Positions 25,312 to 33,185 of a stretch of 59,816 bases of DNA are shown here, one piece after another. This stretch comes from an uncultured Bacteroidales bacterium (GTDB lineage Bacteria; Bacteroidota; Bacteroidia; Bacteroidales; Paludibacteraceae). The translations under genes and the position numbers were made by a program. The first letter of the stretch is position 1. Each line of letters starts with the position of its first letter. The stretch is taken from NCBI GenBank assembly GCA_902784425.1, contig CACZUS010000007.1, positions 1 through 59,816 of the forward strand. Reading direction: 5' to 3'. The notes under the pieces are model-generated. The model saw nothing but the letters and a program-made list of their open reading frames with translations. It did not search any database and was not told the origin of the DNA.

Positions 25312-26340
25312 ATGGAAAACGAGACAAATGTAAACGAGATTCAAACTCATGATAAGATAGAAGAAAATAATACGGGAAATGAGCAGATCATAACCGAGAT
25401 TCAATATCATGATAAAATAGAAGAGTTAAAAAGGAAAGTATCTTCTGTCATAATAGGACAAGAGAGAATGTTGGAACTCCTTTTAACTGCTGTGTTGGCT
25501 GATGGACACACATTGATAGAAGGTGTTCCTGGTGTGGCAAAAACCCTTACTGCGCGATTATTGGCCAAACTTATCAATGCGGATTTCTCACGTATCCAGT
25601 TTACGTCGGATCTTATGCCTTCGGATGTGTTGGGAACCAATGTGTTCAACGTTGCAACTGGGCATTTTGAATTTCATAAAGGACCAGCCTTTGGTGATAT
25701 CATTTTGGTGGATGAGATCAACCGTGCTCCTGCCAAAACACAATCGGCTTTGTTCGAACTGATGGAAGAGCGTCAGACAACCATCGATGGTGAATGCCAT
25801 AAAATGGGTGATATCTATACTATTGTGGCTACACAAAACCCTATCGAACAAGAAGGTACCTACCGACTACCAGAAGCTCAACTCGACCGTTTCTTGTTTA
25901 AGATCAATATCGGATATCCTTCCATAGAGGATGAGGTGGAAATCATCAAAGCTCACAATGAGAACAAAAGATTCACCAAATTGGAGGGCATCCTCCCTAT
26001 CCTTACAAAGGAAAATTTGTTAGAACTTCGTCAGACTGCCAGCAAGATTTTCATTGATAATAAAATGATCAGATATATAACGCTACTTATCAATGAGACT
26101 CGTACGAACAAATCCATCTATGTGGGTGCATCTCCTCGTGCTTCCATTGCCTTCCTTCAAGCGGCTAAGGCATATGCTCTCATAAATGGACGTTCCTTTG
26201 TTATCCCTGATGATATAAAGACTTTGGCATATCCTATCCTTTCACATAGAATCATTTTGACAGCAGAAGCCGAAATGGAAGGTCTCACTGTTGAACGTGT
26301 AATCAAAGAAATGATTGAAAGAGTAGAAGCACCTAAATAA
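25312..26340 (+). CDS. MoxR family AAA+ ATPase
   Basis: 342 residues. Walker A GVPGVAKT at 71-78; Walker B IILVDEINRAP with LMEERQTTIDG; sensor-1 VATQNPIEQEGTYRLPEAQLDRF; C-terminal lid with GASPRASIAFLQAAKAYA. MoxR proteins are chaperone-like ATPases that act with DUF58/VWA-type partners, and the next gene is DUF58. The first ~40 residues are a diverged duplication (EIQ.HDKIEE twice) that is not part of the AAA+ core. Confidence 0.95.
   Translation: MENETNVNEIQTHDKIEENNTGNEQIITEIQYHDKIEELKRKVSSVIIGQERMLELLLTAVLADGHTLIEGVPGVAKTLTARLLAKLINADFSRIQFTSDLMPSDVLGTNVFNVATGHFEFHKGPAFGDIILVDEINRAPAKTQSALFELMEERQTTIDGECHKMGDIYTIVATQNPIEQEGTYRLPEAQLDRFLFKINIGYPSIEDEVEIIKAHNENKRFTKLEGILPILTKENLLELRQTASKIFIDNKMIRYITLLINETRTNKSIYVGASPRASIAFLQAAKAYALINGRSFVIPDDIKTLAYPILSHRIILTAEAEMEGLTVERVIKEMIERVEAPK
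25321..25440 (+). repeat. 60-bp tandem duplication at the 5' end of the moxR-like gene
   Basis: Units 25321-25380 and 25381-25440 align at a 60-base period. The best-kept 30 bases (25336-25365 and 25396-25425) encode EIQTHDKIEE and EIQYHDKIEE. Confidence 0.7.
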
Positions 26341-26353
26341 AATATATAAGAGA

Positions 26354-27667
26354 ATGTTCATATCTAAGAGATTCATAATTCTTCTCTGCATTGCATGTGG
26401 TTTGATTGCCATGGGATTGCTATGGTCCTTCTTTTATACTATAGGAGGTATAGCTCTTGGTGCGCTGATTTTAGGTTGGGCCTATGATTTGCTCTCCATC
26501 TATCCTAATGTGGCTGGAATAGAATGCGAAAGAGTATTATCCGAACGCTTTTCTAATGGAGATGCAAACGTTGTAAAACTCCATCTAACTAATCTATATG
26601 ACAGGGATGTGAATGTTTCCATCATCGATGAGATTCCCGTCGAATACCAAAATCGTAATTTCCTGATAAGTGATTCCCTAAAAAGAAACGAATCTAAAAT
26701 CGTTCATTATTTCTTATATCCCAAGGAACGTGGTAGTTACTTGTTTCAGAAGATTCATGTTTATGTTCACTCAAAAATGCACCTGAGTGAGCGTCGTTTC
26801 TCATTTGATACTCCTACTAGTGTGAAGGTATACCCTTCATTCTCCTATATCCGTAACATGCAGCTCCTTTCCATCGAGAATAAGAACCGTGAATGTGGTA
26901 TAAAACTAGTTCGGAAACTGGGTTCAAGCATGGAATTTGATCAGATAAAGGAGTATGTTCCAGGGGATGACTACCGTAAAATCAACTGGAAAGCAAGTGC
27001 TCGAAGAAATCAGTTGATGAGCAACCTGTATCAAGAAGAACAGTCTCAACATATCTATAATGTGATAGATAAGGGACGCGGTATGCAACATACATTCAAT
27101 GGAATGAGCCTATTGGATTATTCCATCAATGCTACCCTCGCCCTCTCCTACATGGCAATCCAACATAGGGACAATGCGGGTTTAATCACTGTCGAGAAAA
27201 GTATCGACACCTTCATCCCTGCCGGCAAAAACGTCCATCAGATGGAACACATTATGGAAACCCTCTACAAAGAGAAGACTTCCTTCATACAGAGTGATTA
27301 TGGTGCTCTATACGAACTCATTCGTAAAAAGGTGAACAAACGTAGTCTCATCGTCATCTATACAACATTCGACACCAATGTCTCTATGGAGAGAGAACTT
27401 CCATACCTTCGCAAATTGGCTTCCAGTCATGTGGTACTCGTTGTCTTCTTTAAAGATAAGGAACTGCGTCAAATGGCAGAAAAAGATCCGATCCAAAAAG
27501 AGGATTACTTCAACCAAGCAATCATGCAGAGTTTTGAATTTGAGAAGAAAATGATTGTAAGAAATCTTCAACGTTACGGTATACAATCCATTCTAACAGA
27601 ACCGGAAAACTTAACTGTCAACGTTATCAATAAATACATTGATTTGAAGGCGAGAAATGTGATATAA
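26354..27667 (+). CDS. DUF58 domain membrane-anchored protein
   Basis: 437 residues. Two adjacent N-terminal membrane helices (about 5-45: FIILLCIACGLIAMGLLWSFF, IGGIALGALILGWAY) precede an Ig-like region, then the DUF58 motif YVPGDDYRKINWKASARRNQLMSN and a von Willebrand-A-like region (YNVIDKGRGMQ). This is the usual partner of MoxR ATPases. Last gene of the SpoIIM-DUF4129-DUF4350-MoxR-DUF58 operon, 13 bases after moxR. Function in Bacteroidales: probably envelope homeostasis; inferred from the family. Confidence 0.92.
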   Translation: MFISKRFIILLCIACGLIAMGLLWSFFYTIGGIALGALILGWAYDLLSIYPNVAGIECERVLSERFSNGDANVVKLHLTNLYDRDVNVSIIDEIPVEYQNRNFLISDSLKRNESKIVHYFLYPKERGSYLFQKIHVYVHSKMHLSERRFSFDTPTSVKVYPSFSYIRNMQLLSIENKNRECGIKLVRKLGSSMEFDQIKEYVPGDDYRKINWKASARRNQLMSNLYQEEQSQHIYNVIDKGRGMQHTFNGMSLLDYSINATLALSYMAIQHRDNAGLITVEKSIDTFIPAGKNVHQMEHIMETLYKEKTSFIQSDYGALYELIRKKVNKRSLIVIYTTFDTNVSMERELPYLRKLASSHVVLVVFFKDKELRQMAEKDPIQKEDYFNQAIMQSFEFEKKMIVRNLQRYGIQSILTEPENLTVNVINKYIDLKARNVI

Positions 27668-27728
27668 CTATATTGTTTTATCACATTTGAAGAATTTCCC
27701 TCCTCGGTTTTATAAATGATTTTATAAC

Positions 27729-27749
27729 GGTGAATTTATAGAACTCACC
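27729..27749. repeat. Dispersed palindromic element, copy D (21 bp)
   Basis: Arms GGTGAATT and AACTCACC around TATAG. It is nearly identical to copy G at 59024 (one base different). It lies ~44 bases upstream of the -7 box of the nucleotidyltransferase gene. Confidence 0.65.
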
Positions 27750-27761
27750 TAAAATATTAAG

Positions 27762-27800
27762 ACTCGATTAAAAATCGAGTGAAAGTTTTTTTTATCTTTG
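27762..27800 (+). promoter_or_regulatory. Inverted repeat plus promoter -7 box before the nucleotidyltransferase gene
   Basis: Perfect dyad, arms ACTCGATT (27762-27769) and AATCGAGT (27773-27780), then an 8-base T-run (27786-27793). TATCTTTG followed by CA at 27793-27800 is a strong -7 box. The hairpin plus T-run may be the terminator of the DUF58 operon, while the dyad also covers the -33 region of the downstream promoter. Confidence 0.65.
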
Positions 27801-27832
27801 CACGTCATTAGATTTAGAATTGAATTCAAAAT

Positions 27833-28738
27833 ATGAAACCTACATTATTAGTATTAGCGGCTGGAATGGGAAGTCGTTATGGTGGACTTAAACAATTGGA
27901 TGGTTTGGGTCCCAATGGTGAAACCATCATGGATTATTCCATTTACGATGCAGCACGTGCTGGATTTGGCAAGGTTGTTTTTGTTATCAGACATGCGTTT
28001 GAGAATGATTTTAGAGAGAAAATTATCACCAAATATAACAAAGCGATAGAGGTTGAACTTGTATTCCAAGAGTTGGATGCTCTTCCTGAAGGTTTTACAC
28101 TTCCTTCTGAAAGGGTGAAACCATGGGGTACCAACCACGCTATTATGATGGGCGAAAAGGCTATTCATGAACCTTTTGCCGTTATTAATGCTGATGATTT
28201 CTACGGAAAAGAGAGTTTCCAAATCCTTGCAGACGCACTGAAAACAATGGAGGGCGGAAGAGATAAATACTGCATGGTGGGTTACCGTTTAGGAAACACT
28301 CTATCGGAAAGCGGACACGTATCACGTGGTGTATGCCAAACGGATCAACAACAATTCTTAACGACTGTAGTGGAACACTACGAAGTACAACGTAAAGGTA
28401 ACGTTGTGATTTTCAAAGATCAAGAATCGAATGAATATAAAGAGATAGATGAAAACCTGCCAGTTTCCATGAACATGTGGGGATTCACACCAGATTATTT
28501 TGAACATTCCAACAAGGATTTCAAGGAGTTCTTGACGGCAAATGTCTCAAATATCAAAGCAGAATATGGTATTCCTACCATGGTGAATAAATTAATCCAA
28601 ACAAAAACGGCAACAATAAAGGTGTTGGACACTCCTTGTAAATGGTTTGGCGTAACATACAAAGAAGACAGGCCTTCAGTGGTATCGAAGATCAATCAAT
28701 TAATTCAATCGGGCGTTTACCCATCAAAATTATTTTAA
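27833..28738 (+). CDS. Sugar-phosphate nucleotidyltransferase family protein
   Basis: 301 residues. N-terminal nucleotide-binding motif LVLAAGMGSRYGGLKQLDGL (6-25) and the metal-binding AVINADDFYGKESF of the NTP-transferase fold; KPWGTNHAIMMG resembles the loop that positions the sugar phosphate. It probably makes an NDP-sugar for cell-surface glycans; substrate not assigned. Translated just upstream of galE (3 bases between) and surely co-transcribed. Confidence 0.85.
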   Translation: MKPTLLVLAAGMGSRYGGLKQLDGLGPNGETIMDYSIYDAARAGFGKVVFVIRHAFENDFREKIITKYNKAIEVELVFQELDALPEGFTLPSERVKPWGTNHAIMMGEKAIHEPFAVINADDFYGKESFQILADALKTMEGGRDKYCMVGYRLGNTLSESGHVSRGVCQTDQQQFLTTVVEHYEVQRKGNVVIFKDQESNEYKEIDENLPVSMNMWGFTPDYFEHSNKDFKEFLTANVSNIKAEYGIPTMVNKLIQTKTATIKVLDTPCKWFGVTYKEDRPSVVSKINQLIQSGVYPSKLF

Positions 28739-28741
28739 TAG

Positions 28742-29791
28742 ATGGCAAAGGAAAAGATTTTAATTACAGGTGGAACGGGTTATATTGGATCGCATACCGT
28801 TGTTGAATTGTTCAACGCAGGCTACGAACCCATCATCATTGATAACTTGTCTAACTCGAATATTGGCGTACTCGATGGAATAAAAGCCATCACAGGACAT
28901 TCCGTCATCTACGAAAACATTGATTGTAAGGACTATAACTCTTTGGAACGTTTCTTGGAAAAACATCCGGAAATCGTGGCAATCGCTCATTTCGCAGCTT
29001 CTAAGTCGGTTAGCGAATCGGTCGCAAACCCATTATTATACTATAGAAATAATATCGTTTCCCTCATCAACCTACTACAGTTGATGTCGAAATTCAAAAT
29101 TAAAAATATTGTTTTCTCCTCTTCCTGTACAGTATACGGACAACCCGACAAACTGCCCGTTACGGAAGAGTCGCCCATCAAACCTGCCACCTCACCTTAC
29201 GGTAGCACGAAACAGATGTGCGAAACTATCCTACAAGATTTTAGCTTCGCCAACAAAGATACCAATGTTATCCTTCTCCGCTATTTCAACCCAATAGGTG
29301 CTCATCCAAGTGGCGAAATCGGAGAATTGCCTAATGGCGTTCCTAATAATCTATTGCCTTACATCACGCAAACAGCTGCAGGTATCCGCAAGGAACTGAG
29401 CGTGTTTGGTAACGACTACAACACGCCTGATGGTAGTTGCATTCGCGACTATATCAATGTGGTCGACTTGGCTAAGGCTCATGTCGTTGCTTTAAATAGA
29501 GTTATCGAAGGTAATAACAAAAAGAATATTGAGATTTTTAACCTCGGAACGGGTTCTGGTCTCTCTGTTTTTGAAATTATCACTGCCTTTGAAAAAGCAA
29601 CGGGTGTGAAATTACCTTATAAGATTGTGGGGCGTCGTCCTGGTGACATTGAAAAGGTTTGGGCTGATACCTCCTATGCTAATAAAGAGTTGGGTTGGAA
29701 GGCTACAGAAACTCTTGAGGATACTCTCCGCTCGGCTTGGAACTGGCAACAGAAATTAGTAGAGAAGAATCTGGCAACCACAAATGGTTAG
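28742..29791 (+). CDS. galE: UDP-glucose 4-epimerase
   Basis: 349 residues. Rossmann NAD motif GGTGYIG at 10-16; catalytic SSSCTVYG and YGSTK (Y-x-x-x-K) motifs; C-terminal GRRPGDIEKVWADTSYA, typical for GalE. It interconverts UDP-glucose and UDP-galactose. Second gene after the nucleotidyltransferase, followed by a strong terminator. Confidence 0.95.
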   Translation: MAKEKILITGGTGYIGSHTVVELFNAGYEPIIIDNLSNSNIGVLDGIKAITGHSVIYENIDCKDYNSLERFLEKHPEIVAIAHFAASKSVSESVANPLLYYRNNIVSLINLLQLMSKFKIKNIVFSSSCTVYGQPDKLPVTEESPIKPATSPYGSTKQMCETILQDFSFANKDTNVILLRYFNPIGAHPSGEIGELPNGVPNNLLPYITQTAAGIRKELSVFGNDYNTPDGSCIRDYINVVDLAKAHVVALNRVIEGNNKKNIEIFNLGTGSGLSVFEIITAFEKATGVKLPYKIVGRRPGDIEKVWADTSYANKELGWKATETLEDTLRSAWNWQQKLVEKNLATTNG

Positions 29792-29813
29792 GCCTTCATA
29801 TAATATGAAAAGA

Positions 29814-29851
29814 AAAGGTGTCCACATCGTTGCGGACACCTTTCCTTTTTT
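29814..29851 (+). terminator. Terminator after galE, probably bidirectional
   Basis: 10-bp stem, arms AAAGGTGTCC (29814-29823) and GGACACCTTT (29834-29843), then a T-run to 29851. The A-rich left side could also serve the convergent minus-strand gene. Confidence 0.85.
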
Positions 29852-29870
29852 AGGCTATACTTTATCTCTT

Positions 29871-30509
29871 CTATTGAATCAAACCGACCTGTTTTAAATA
29901 CGAGATGATAAATTCAACCGTGCCATCTATCCCTAATGTGGAGACGTTGATAGAGAGTGTATAAGTGGATGCCACTCCCCACGTCTTGCTGGAATAGAAA
30001 TTGTAATAGGCTGCTCTCCGTTTATCTTCCACCTCCATCTTAGCCAATGCTTCCTCTTTCGTTATACCATTTCTTTGAGAGATGCGGTTCGCTCTGTCAT
30101 CATCTGTAGAATGCAAGAAAACACTGACACAATTGGGATTGTCTCGCAAAACATAATCAGAACATCGTCCTACAATGATACAGGATTTCTCTTCCGTCAG
30201 TCGTCGAATCGCACTCGACTGCATTTCGAAAAGAGCATCTTGCGACAAGAAATTCTTCGACTGAAATCCTCCTGTGATCAGACTCTCTACCCACTGAAGC
30301 ACGTTGCCAGAGAACGAGGCTGACTTTTCATCCACATTCTCAAAAAACTCGGGAGCAAATCCAAAGTCCTTTGCTGCTTCGAAAATCAGTTCCTTGTCAT
30401 AGTAATCAATGCCTAAACGCTCGGCAAGTTTTTTACCCACTGCCCTACCTCCAGCACCGAATTGACGTCCGATACTAATGACTAAATTATTCTTGTTTTC
30501 CATGTTCAT
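29871..30509 (-). CDS. Cytidylate-kinase-like protein
   Basis: 212 residues. P-loop-like start SIGRQFGAGGRAVGKKLAERLG (about 11-32), then DYYDKELIFEAAKDFG, a central SCIIVGRCSDYVLRD and a lid with ISQRNGITKEEALAKMEVEDKRRAAYYNFYS. This is the Cytidylate_kin2 family, relatives of Cmk whose substrate is often unproven. Met3 is an alternative start. It lies 5 bases downstream of the MATE gene on the same strand, so the two are co-transcribed. Confidence 0.88.
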   Translation of the reverse strand: MNMENKNNLVISIGRQFGAGGRAVGKKLAERLGIDYYDKELIFEAAKDFGFAPEFFENVDEKSASFSGNVLQWVESLITGGFQSKNFLSQDALFEMQSSAIRRLTEEKSCIIVGRCSDYVLRDNPNCVSVFLHSTDDDRANRISQRNGITKEEALAKMEVEDKRRAAYYNFYSSKTWGVASTYTLSINVSTLGIDGTVEFIISYLKQVGLIQ

Positions 30510-30514
30510 ACGAT

Positions 30515-31903
30515 TTAAATTTGAGTATTAGGGTCACTTTCAATTGGCTTATCCTTTAGTTTGGAGAATCGTTTCATTTCATGTCTTAAAAGAAGAAATG
30601 CCAATATCGAGGATAAGATATCAGAAAGGGGCATTGAGGCGAAGACACCTTCCGTCCCATAAAAATTAGGCAAAATCAGAAGTAATGGAATCAACATTAA
30701 CAATTGTCTGGTTGATGATAATATGACTGCCATCGGAGCCTTACCAATAGACTGAAAAAAGTTGGATGTAACCATCTGGAATCCTACAATCGGGAAGGCG
30801 AAGACACATATACGCAGACCCTTGATGGTCAATGCAATCAATTCCTCGTCGGTCGTAAAGAGTCGTGCCATATAGTATGGAAGTGTCTCCGCTATAAGGA
30901 AGGCAACTGTTGTGACAATAGTGGCACAGATGATGGTCTCCTTCAACACCTGGCGTACACGAGAATAGAGTTGCGCACCGAAATTATAACCCGCAATCGG
31001 TTGCATACCCTGATTCAAGCCCATCACCAACATGGCAAAAATCATCAATAAGCTGTTTACGATACCGTATGCGCCAATGGCTAAGTCGCCACCATGCGTC
31101 TTCAACGCATTGTTGATAAGGATCGTAACAAGACATGCACAAGCATTCAGCATGAAGGGAGCCATACCAATAGAGAGGATGGATTTGATGATTCGGCCAT
31201 TAAACTTAAAAATGTGACGTTTAAAGCGAAGAAAAGTATTCGGATTGGTGAAATGTTTGACAACGACAATCAAAGCGACAAGTTGCGACAAGATTGTGGC
31301 AGAGGCTGCACCTCGAATACCCCACTTGAACACAAAGATAAAGAGAGGAGCCAAAGCCAGATTGATGATCACCGTCATGATGGTAACACGCATCGCCTTC
31401 ATCGGATTACCAGACGCACGCATGACATTGTTCAATCCAAGGTATAAGTGCGTAATGACGTTACCAATCAATATGATCTGCATAAAATCACGTGCGTACG
31501 GAATCGTCTGGTCACTAGCACCAAACGCATATAGGATAGGGTCGATAAAAATGAGTCCGAGTACCATAAAGAGAATACCCAAAACGACATTCAGTAACAC
31601 CACATTACCCAAGACCTTTTCTGTACTAACATAGTCTTGCTGACCCATCTTGATGGAAGTAAGCGTTGCACCACCTGCACCAATCATTGCGCCAAAAGCA
31701 GCAGAGAGGTTCATCACAGGCATTGTAATAGCAAGTCCTGAGATGGCAAGAGCCGACACACCTTGTCCGATGAAGACACGGTCTATCACATTATACAAGG
31801 CCGACGCCATCATGGCTGCAATGGCGGGAACAGAATACTCAATGAGTAAATCTCGAATATTACCAGTACCTAAAATTGTAGGTTTGGATTGAGCTGTAGA
31901 CAT
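30515..31903 (-). CDS. MATE family efflux transporter
   Basis: 462 residues from ATG at 31903 (MSTAQSKPTILGTGNIRDLL). The -7 box lies 17 bases upstream of this codon, and an ATG at 31942 would be upstream of transcription, so the shorter start is preferred. About 12 membrane helices in two related halves; MATE hallmarks YNVIDRVFIGQGVSALAISG, FGAMIGAGGATLTSI and NQGMQPIAGYNFGA. A Na+- or H+-driven exporter of organic cations or drugs. First gene of MATE / cytidylate-kinase-like. Confidence 0.92.
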   Translation of the reverse strand: MSTAQSKPTILGTGNIRDLLIEYSVPAIAAMMASALYNVIDRVFIGQGVSALAISGLAITMPVMNLSAAFGAMIGAGGATLTSIKMGQQDYVSTEKVLGNVVLLNVVLGILFMVLGLIFIDPILYAFGASDQTIPYARDFMQIILIGNVITHLYLGLNNVMRASGNPMKAMRVTIMTVIINLALAPLFIFVFKWGIRGAASATILSQLVALIVVVKHFTNPNTFLRFKRHIFKFNGRIIKSILSIGMAPFMLNACACLVTILINNALKTHGGDLAIGAYGIVNSLLMIFAMLVMGLNQGMQPIAGYNFGAQLYSRVRQVLKETIICATIVTTVAFLIAETLPYYMARLFTTDEELIALTIKGLRICVFAFPIVGFQMVTSNFFQSIGKAPMAVILSSTRQLLMLIPLLLILPNFYGTEGVFASMPLSDILSSILAFLLLRHEMKRFSKLKDKPIESDPNTQI

Positions 31904-31919
31904 ATCAAATAATTTTTTG

Positions 31920-31927
31920 CAAAAATA
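31920..31927 (-). promoter_or_regulatory. Promoter -7 box for the MATE gene
   Basis: Minus-strand TATTTTTG followed by CA. It sits at the stop codon of the upstream helix-hairpin-helix gene and sets the MATE start at 31903 with a leader of only ~10 bases. Confidence 0.6.
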
Positions 31928-31929
31928 GG

Positions 31930-32445
31930 CTATTTTATCCATATATGAGGCAGGATATCCTCATAAGTTTCTTGTGATAATCCGTAAATATTACGTAATT
32001 GTTCAACAGAGGTGAATCCTCCGATTTTCCCCCTATACTTGACGATTCGGGCCGATAATACACTACCAATTCCTCTTAGACGTTTTAGCTCTGTTGTGTC
32101 TGCCGTGTTAATCTCCACGCGAACGGTGTCGTAATTAAATGAAACACTCCGCTTGCGACTTTTCTCTCCCACTCGCTCTCTTTTGGGAGTTTCACGTTTA
32201 GAATACGTTTCCCTTTGATTATTAGTCGTATCCTGATTCCTATCTGATACGATGTAACGACTCTTGGAGGGTGCTGCTGTAACAGTATCCTTCGTTATAT
32301 CTCGCATCTTTTGTATCATACGTTGCTCCTCATTTGATTGAGTAGGCAGACAAAAATTGACGGAAAACATGAGTCCGATCAAACAACACAAAACAACGAT
32401 ACCACTCCTCTCGCCTCGAGAGAAAAAGAAAAAATCTTTCCACAT
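31930..32445 (-). CDS. Helix-hairpin-helix (ComEA-like) protein, membrane-anchored
   Basis: 171 residues from ATG at 32445 (MWKDFFFFSRGERSGIVVLC). A membrane helix lies at about 14-30. A basic, Arg/Lys/Ser-rich linker (about 45-100) is followed by a C-terminal ComEA-type helix-hairpin-helix (VEINTADTTELKRLRGIGSVLSARI, FTSVEQLRNIYGLSQETYEDI). ComEA proteins bind DNA at the envelope; many Bacteroidetes homologs are of unknown purpose. An in-frame ATG at 32496 lies upstream of the expected transcription start (-7 box 32494-32501) and was rejected. Confidence 0.85.
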   Translation of the reverse strand: MWKDFFFFSRGERSGIVVLCCLIGLMFSVNFCLPTQSNEEQRMIQKMRDITKDTVTAAPSKSRYIVSDRNQDTTNNQRETYSKRETPKRERVGEKSRKRSVSFNYDTVRVEINTADTTELKRLRGIGSVLSARIVKYRGKIGGFTSVEQLRNIYGLSQETYEDILPHIWIK

Positions 32446-32493
32446 GTTATTATTAATAGATAGACAAGTTATTATTAATTTTAGATAGACGGG

Positions 32494-32501
32494 CAAATTT
32501 A
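32494..32501 (-). promoter_or_regulatory. Promoter -7 box for the helix-hairpin-helix gene
   Basis: Minus-strand TAAATTTG; the start codon at 32445 is 48 bases downstream. Confidence 0.5.
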
Positions 32502-32541
32502 CACAGAAATTTCAAATCAACGTTTTGGTAAGCAAAAATTT

Positions 32542-32985
32542 TTATTGGTTCTGTTTTCTGTAAAGCACATCTCTAGAACATACCCACACAATGATTTTCT
32601 TACAATTTCTAGGAATCAAAAAACGATGTCCATATCCAATATAATTGGGCATACTAAAATAGCCATACAATCTGTCTTTATTTTTATTATACCCAGCCAC
32701 TTTGTTTCTCTTTAAAAGAAAACTATCGGTTGATATGATTCCAAAACCAGAATGCTCAAAAGCATAATGAAGATCACATTCAAAATATGATACACCAAAT
32801 TGATAATTATTCAATGTATCACCAGTGATCTTATCCCTAAAAATCAGGACAACCTCGTTTGAGTTTTTTTTGTCTTCTTCAATGCACTCTGTTTCTGGGA
32901 GCATTTTAAATGGAACATCCACTTTAATTTGAGCCATAACAACTATCGGCAAAATTAGATATATCAATGTTAGCAATCCTTTCAT
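32542..32985 (-). CDS. Secreted protein of unknown function
   Basis: 147 residues. Signal peptide 1-18 (LLTLIYLILPIVVMA, cleavage before QIK). The mature protein has DKITGDTLNNYQFGV, then strands around YGYFSMPNYIGYGHRFLIP and KKIIVWVCSRDVL near the C-terminus, with four Cys in the mature part. It looks like a small beta-rich periplasmic or exported protein. No family recognised. Own promoter at 33036-33043. Confidence 0.65.
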   Translation of the reverse strand: MKGLLTLIYLILPIVVMAQIKVDVPFKMLPETECIEEDKKNSNEVVLIFRDKITGDTLNNYQFGVSYFECDLHYAFEHSGFGIISTDSFLLKRNKVAGYNKNKDRLYGYFSMPNYIGYGHRFLIPRNCKKIIVWVCSRDVLYRKQNQ

Positions 32986-33035
32986 AAATTATCCTCGTAT
33001 TTGTTTAACAGTTGCTTAAATATGGTGTCCACAGC

Positions 33036-33043
33036 AAATTTAT
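33036..33043 (-). promoter_or_regulatory. Promoter -7 box for the small secreted protein gene
   Basis: Minus-strand TAAATTTG, 50 bases upstream of the start codon. Confidence 0.55.
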
Positions 33044-33085
33044 ATTTTTATTACAATCTTAGTTAGATTATAGCAAAAATTTCCG

Positions 33086-33093
33086 TAAATTTG
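33086..33093 (+). promoter_or_regulatory. Promoter -7 box for yidC
   Basis: TAAATTTG followed by CA. The yidC start is 92 bases downstream. It is divergent from the minus-strand promoter 43 bases away. Confidence 0.6.
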
Positions 33094-33185
33094 CACTCTA
33101 TTTTTAAAGTCCTTTTTGACTTGATAGTAGGAAATAGGTAGAAGAAGTTCTACGAATGCAAATATCTGATAAATAATTTATAATA

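Noticed and set aside
31904-31942. Longer MATE start at 31942
   Set aside because: It lies upstream of the predicted transcription start and would overlap the helix-hairpin-helix gene.
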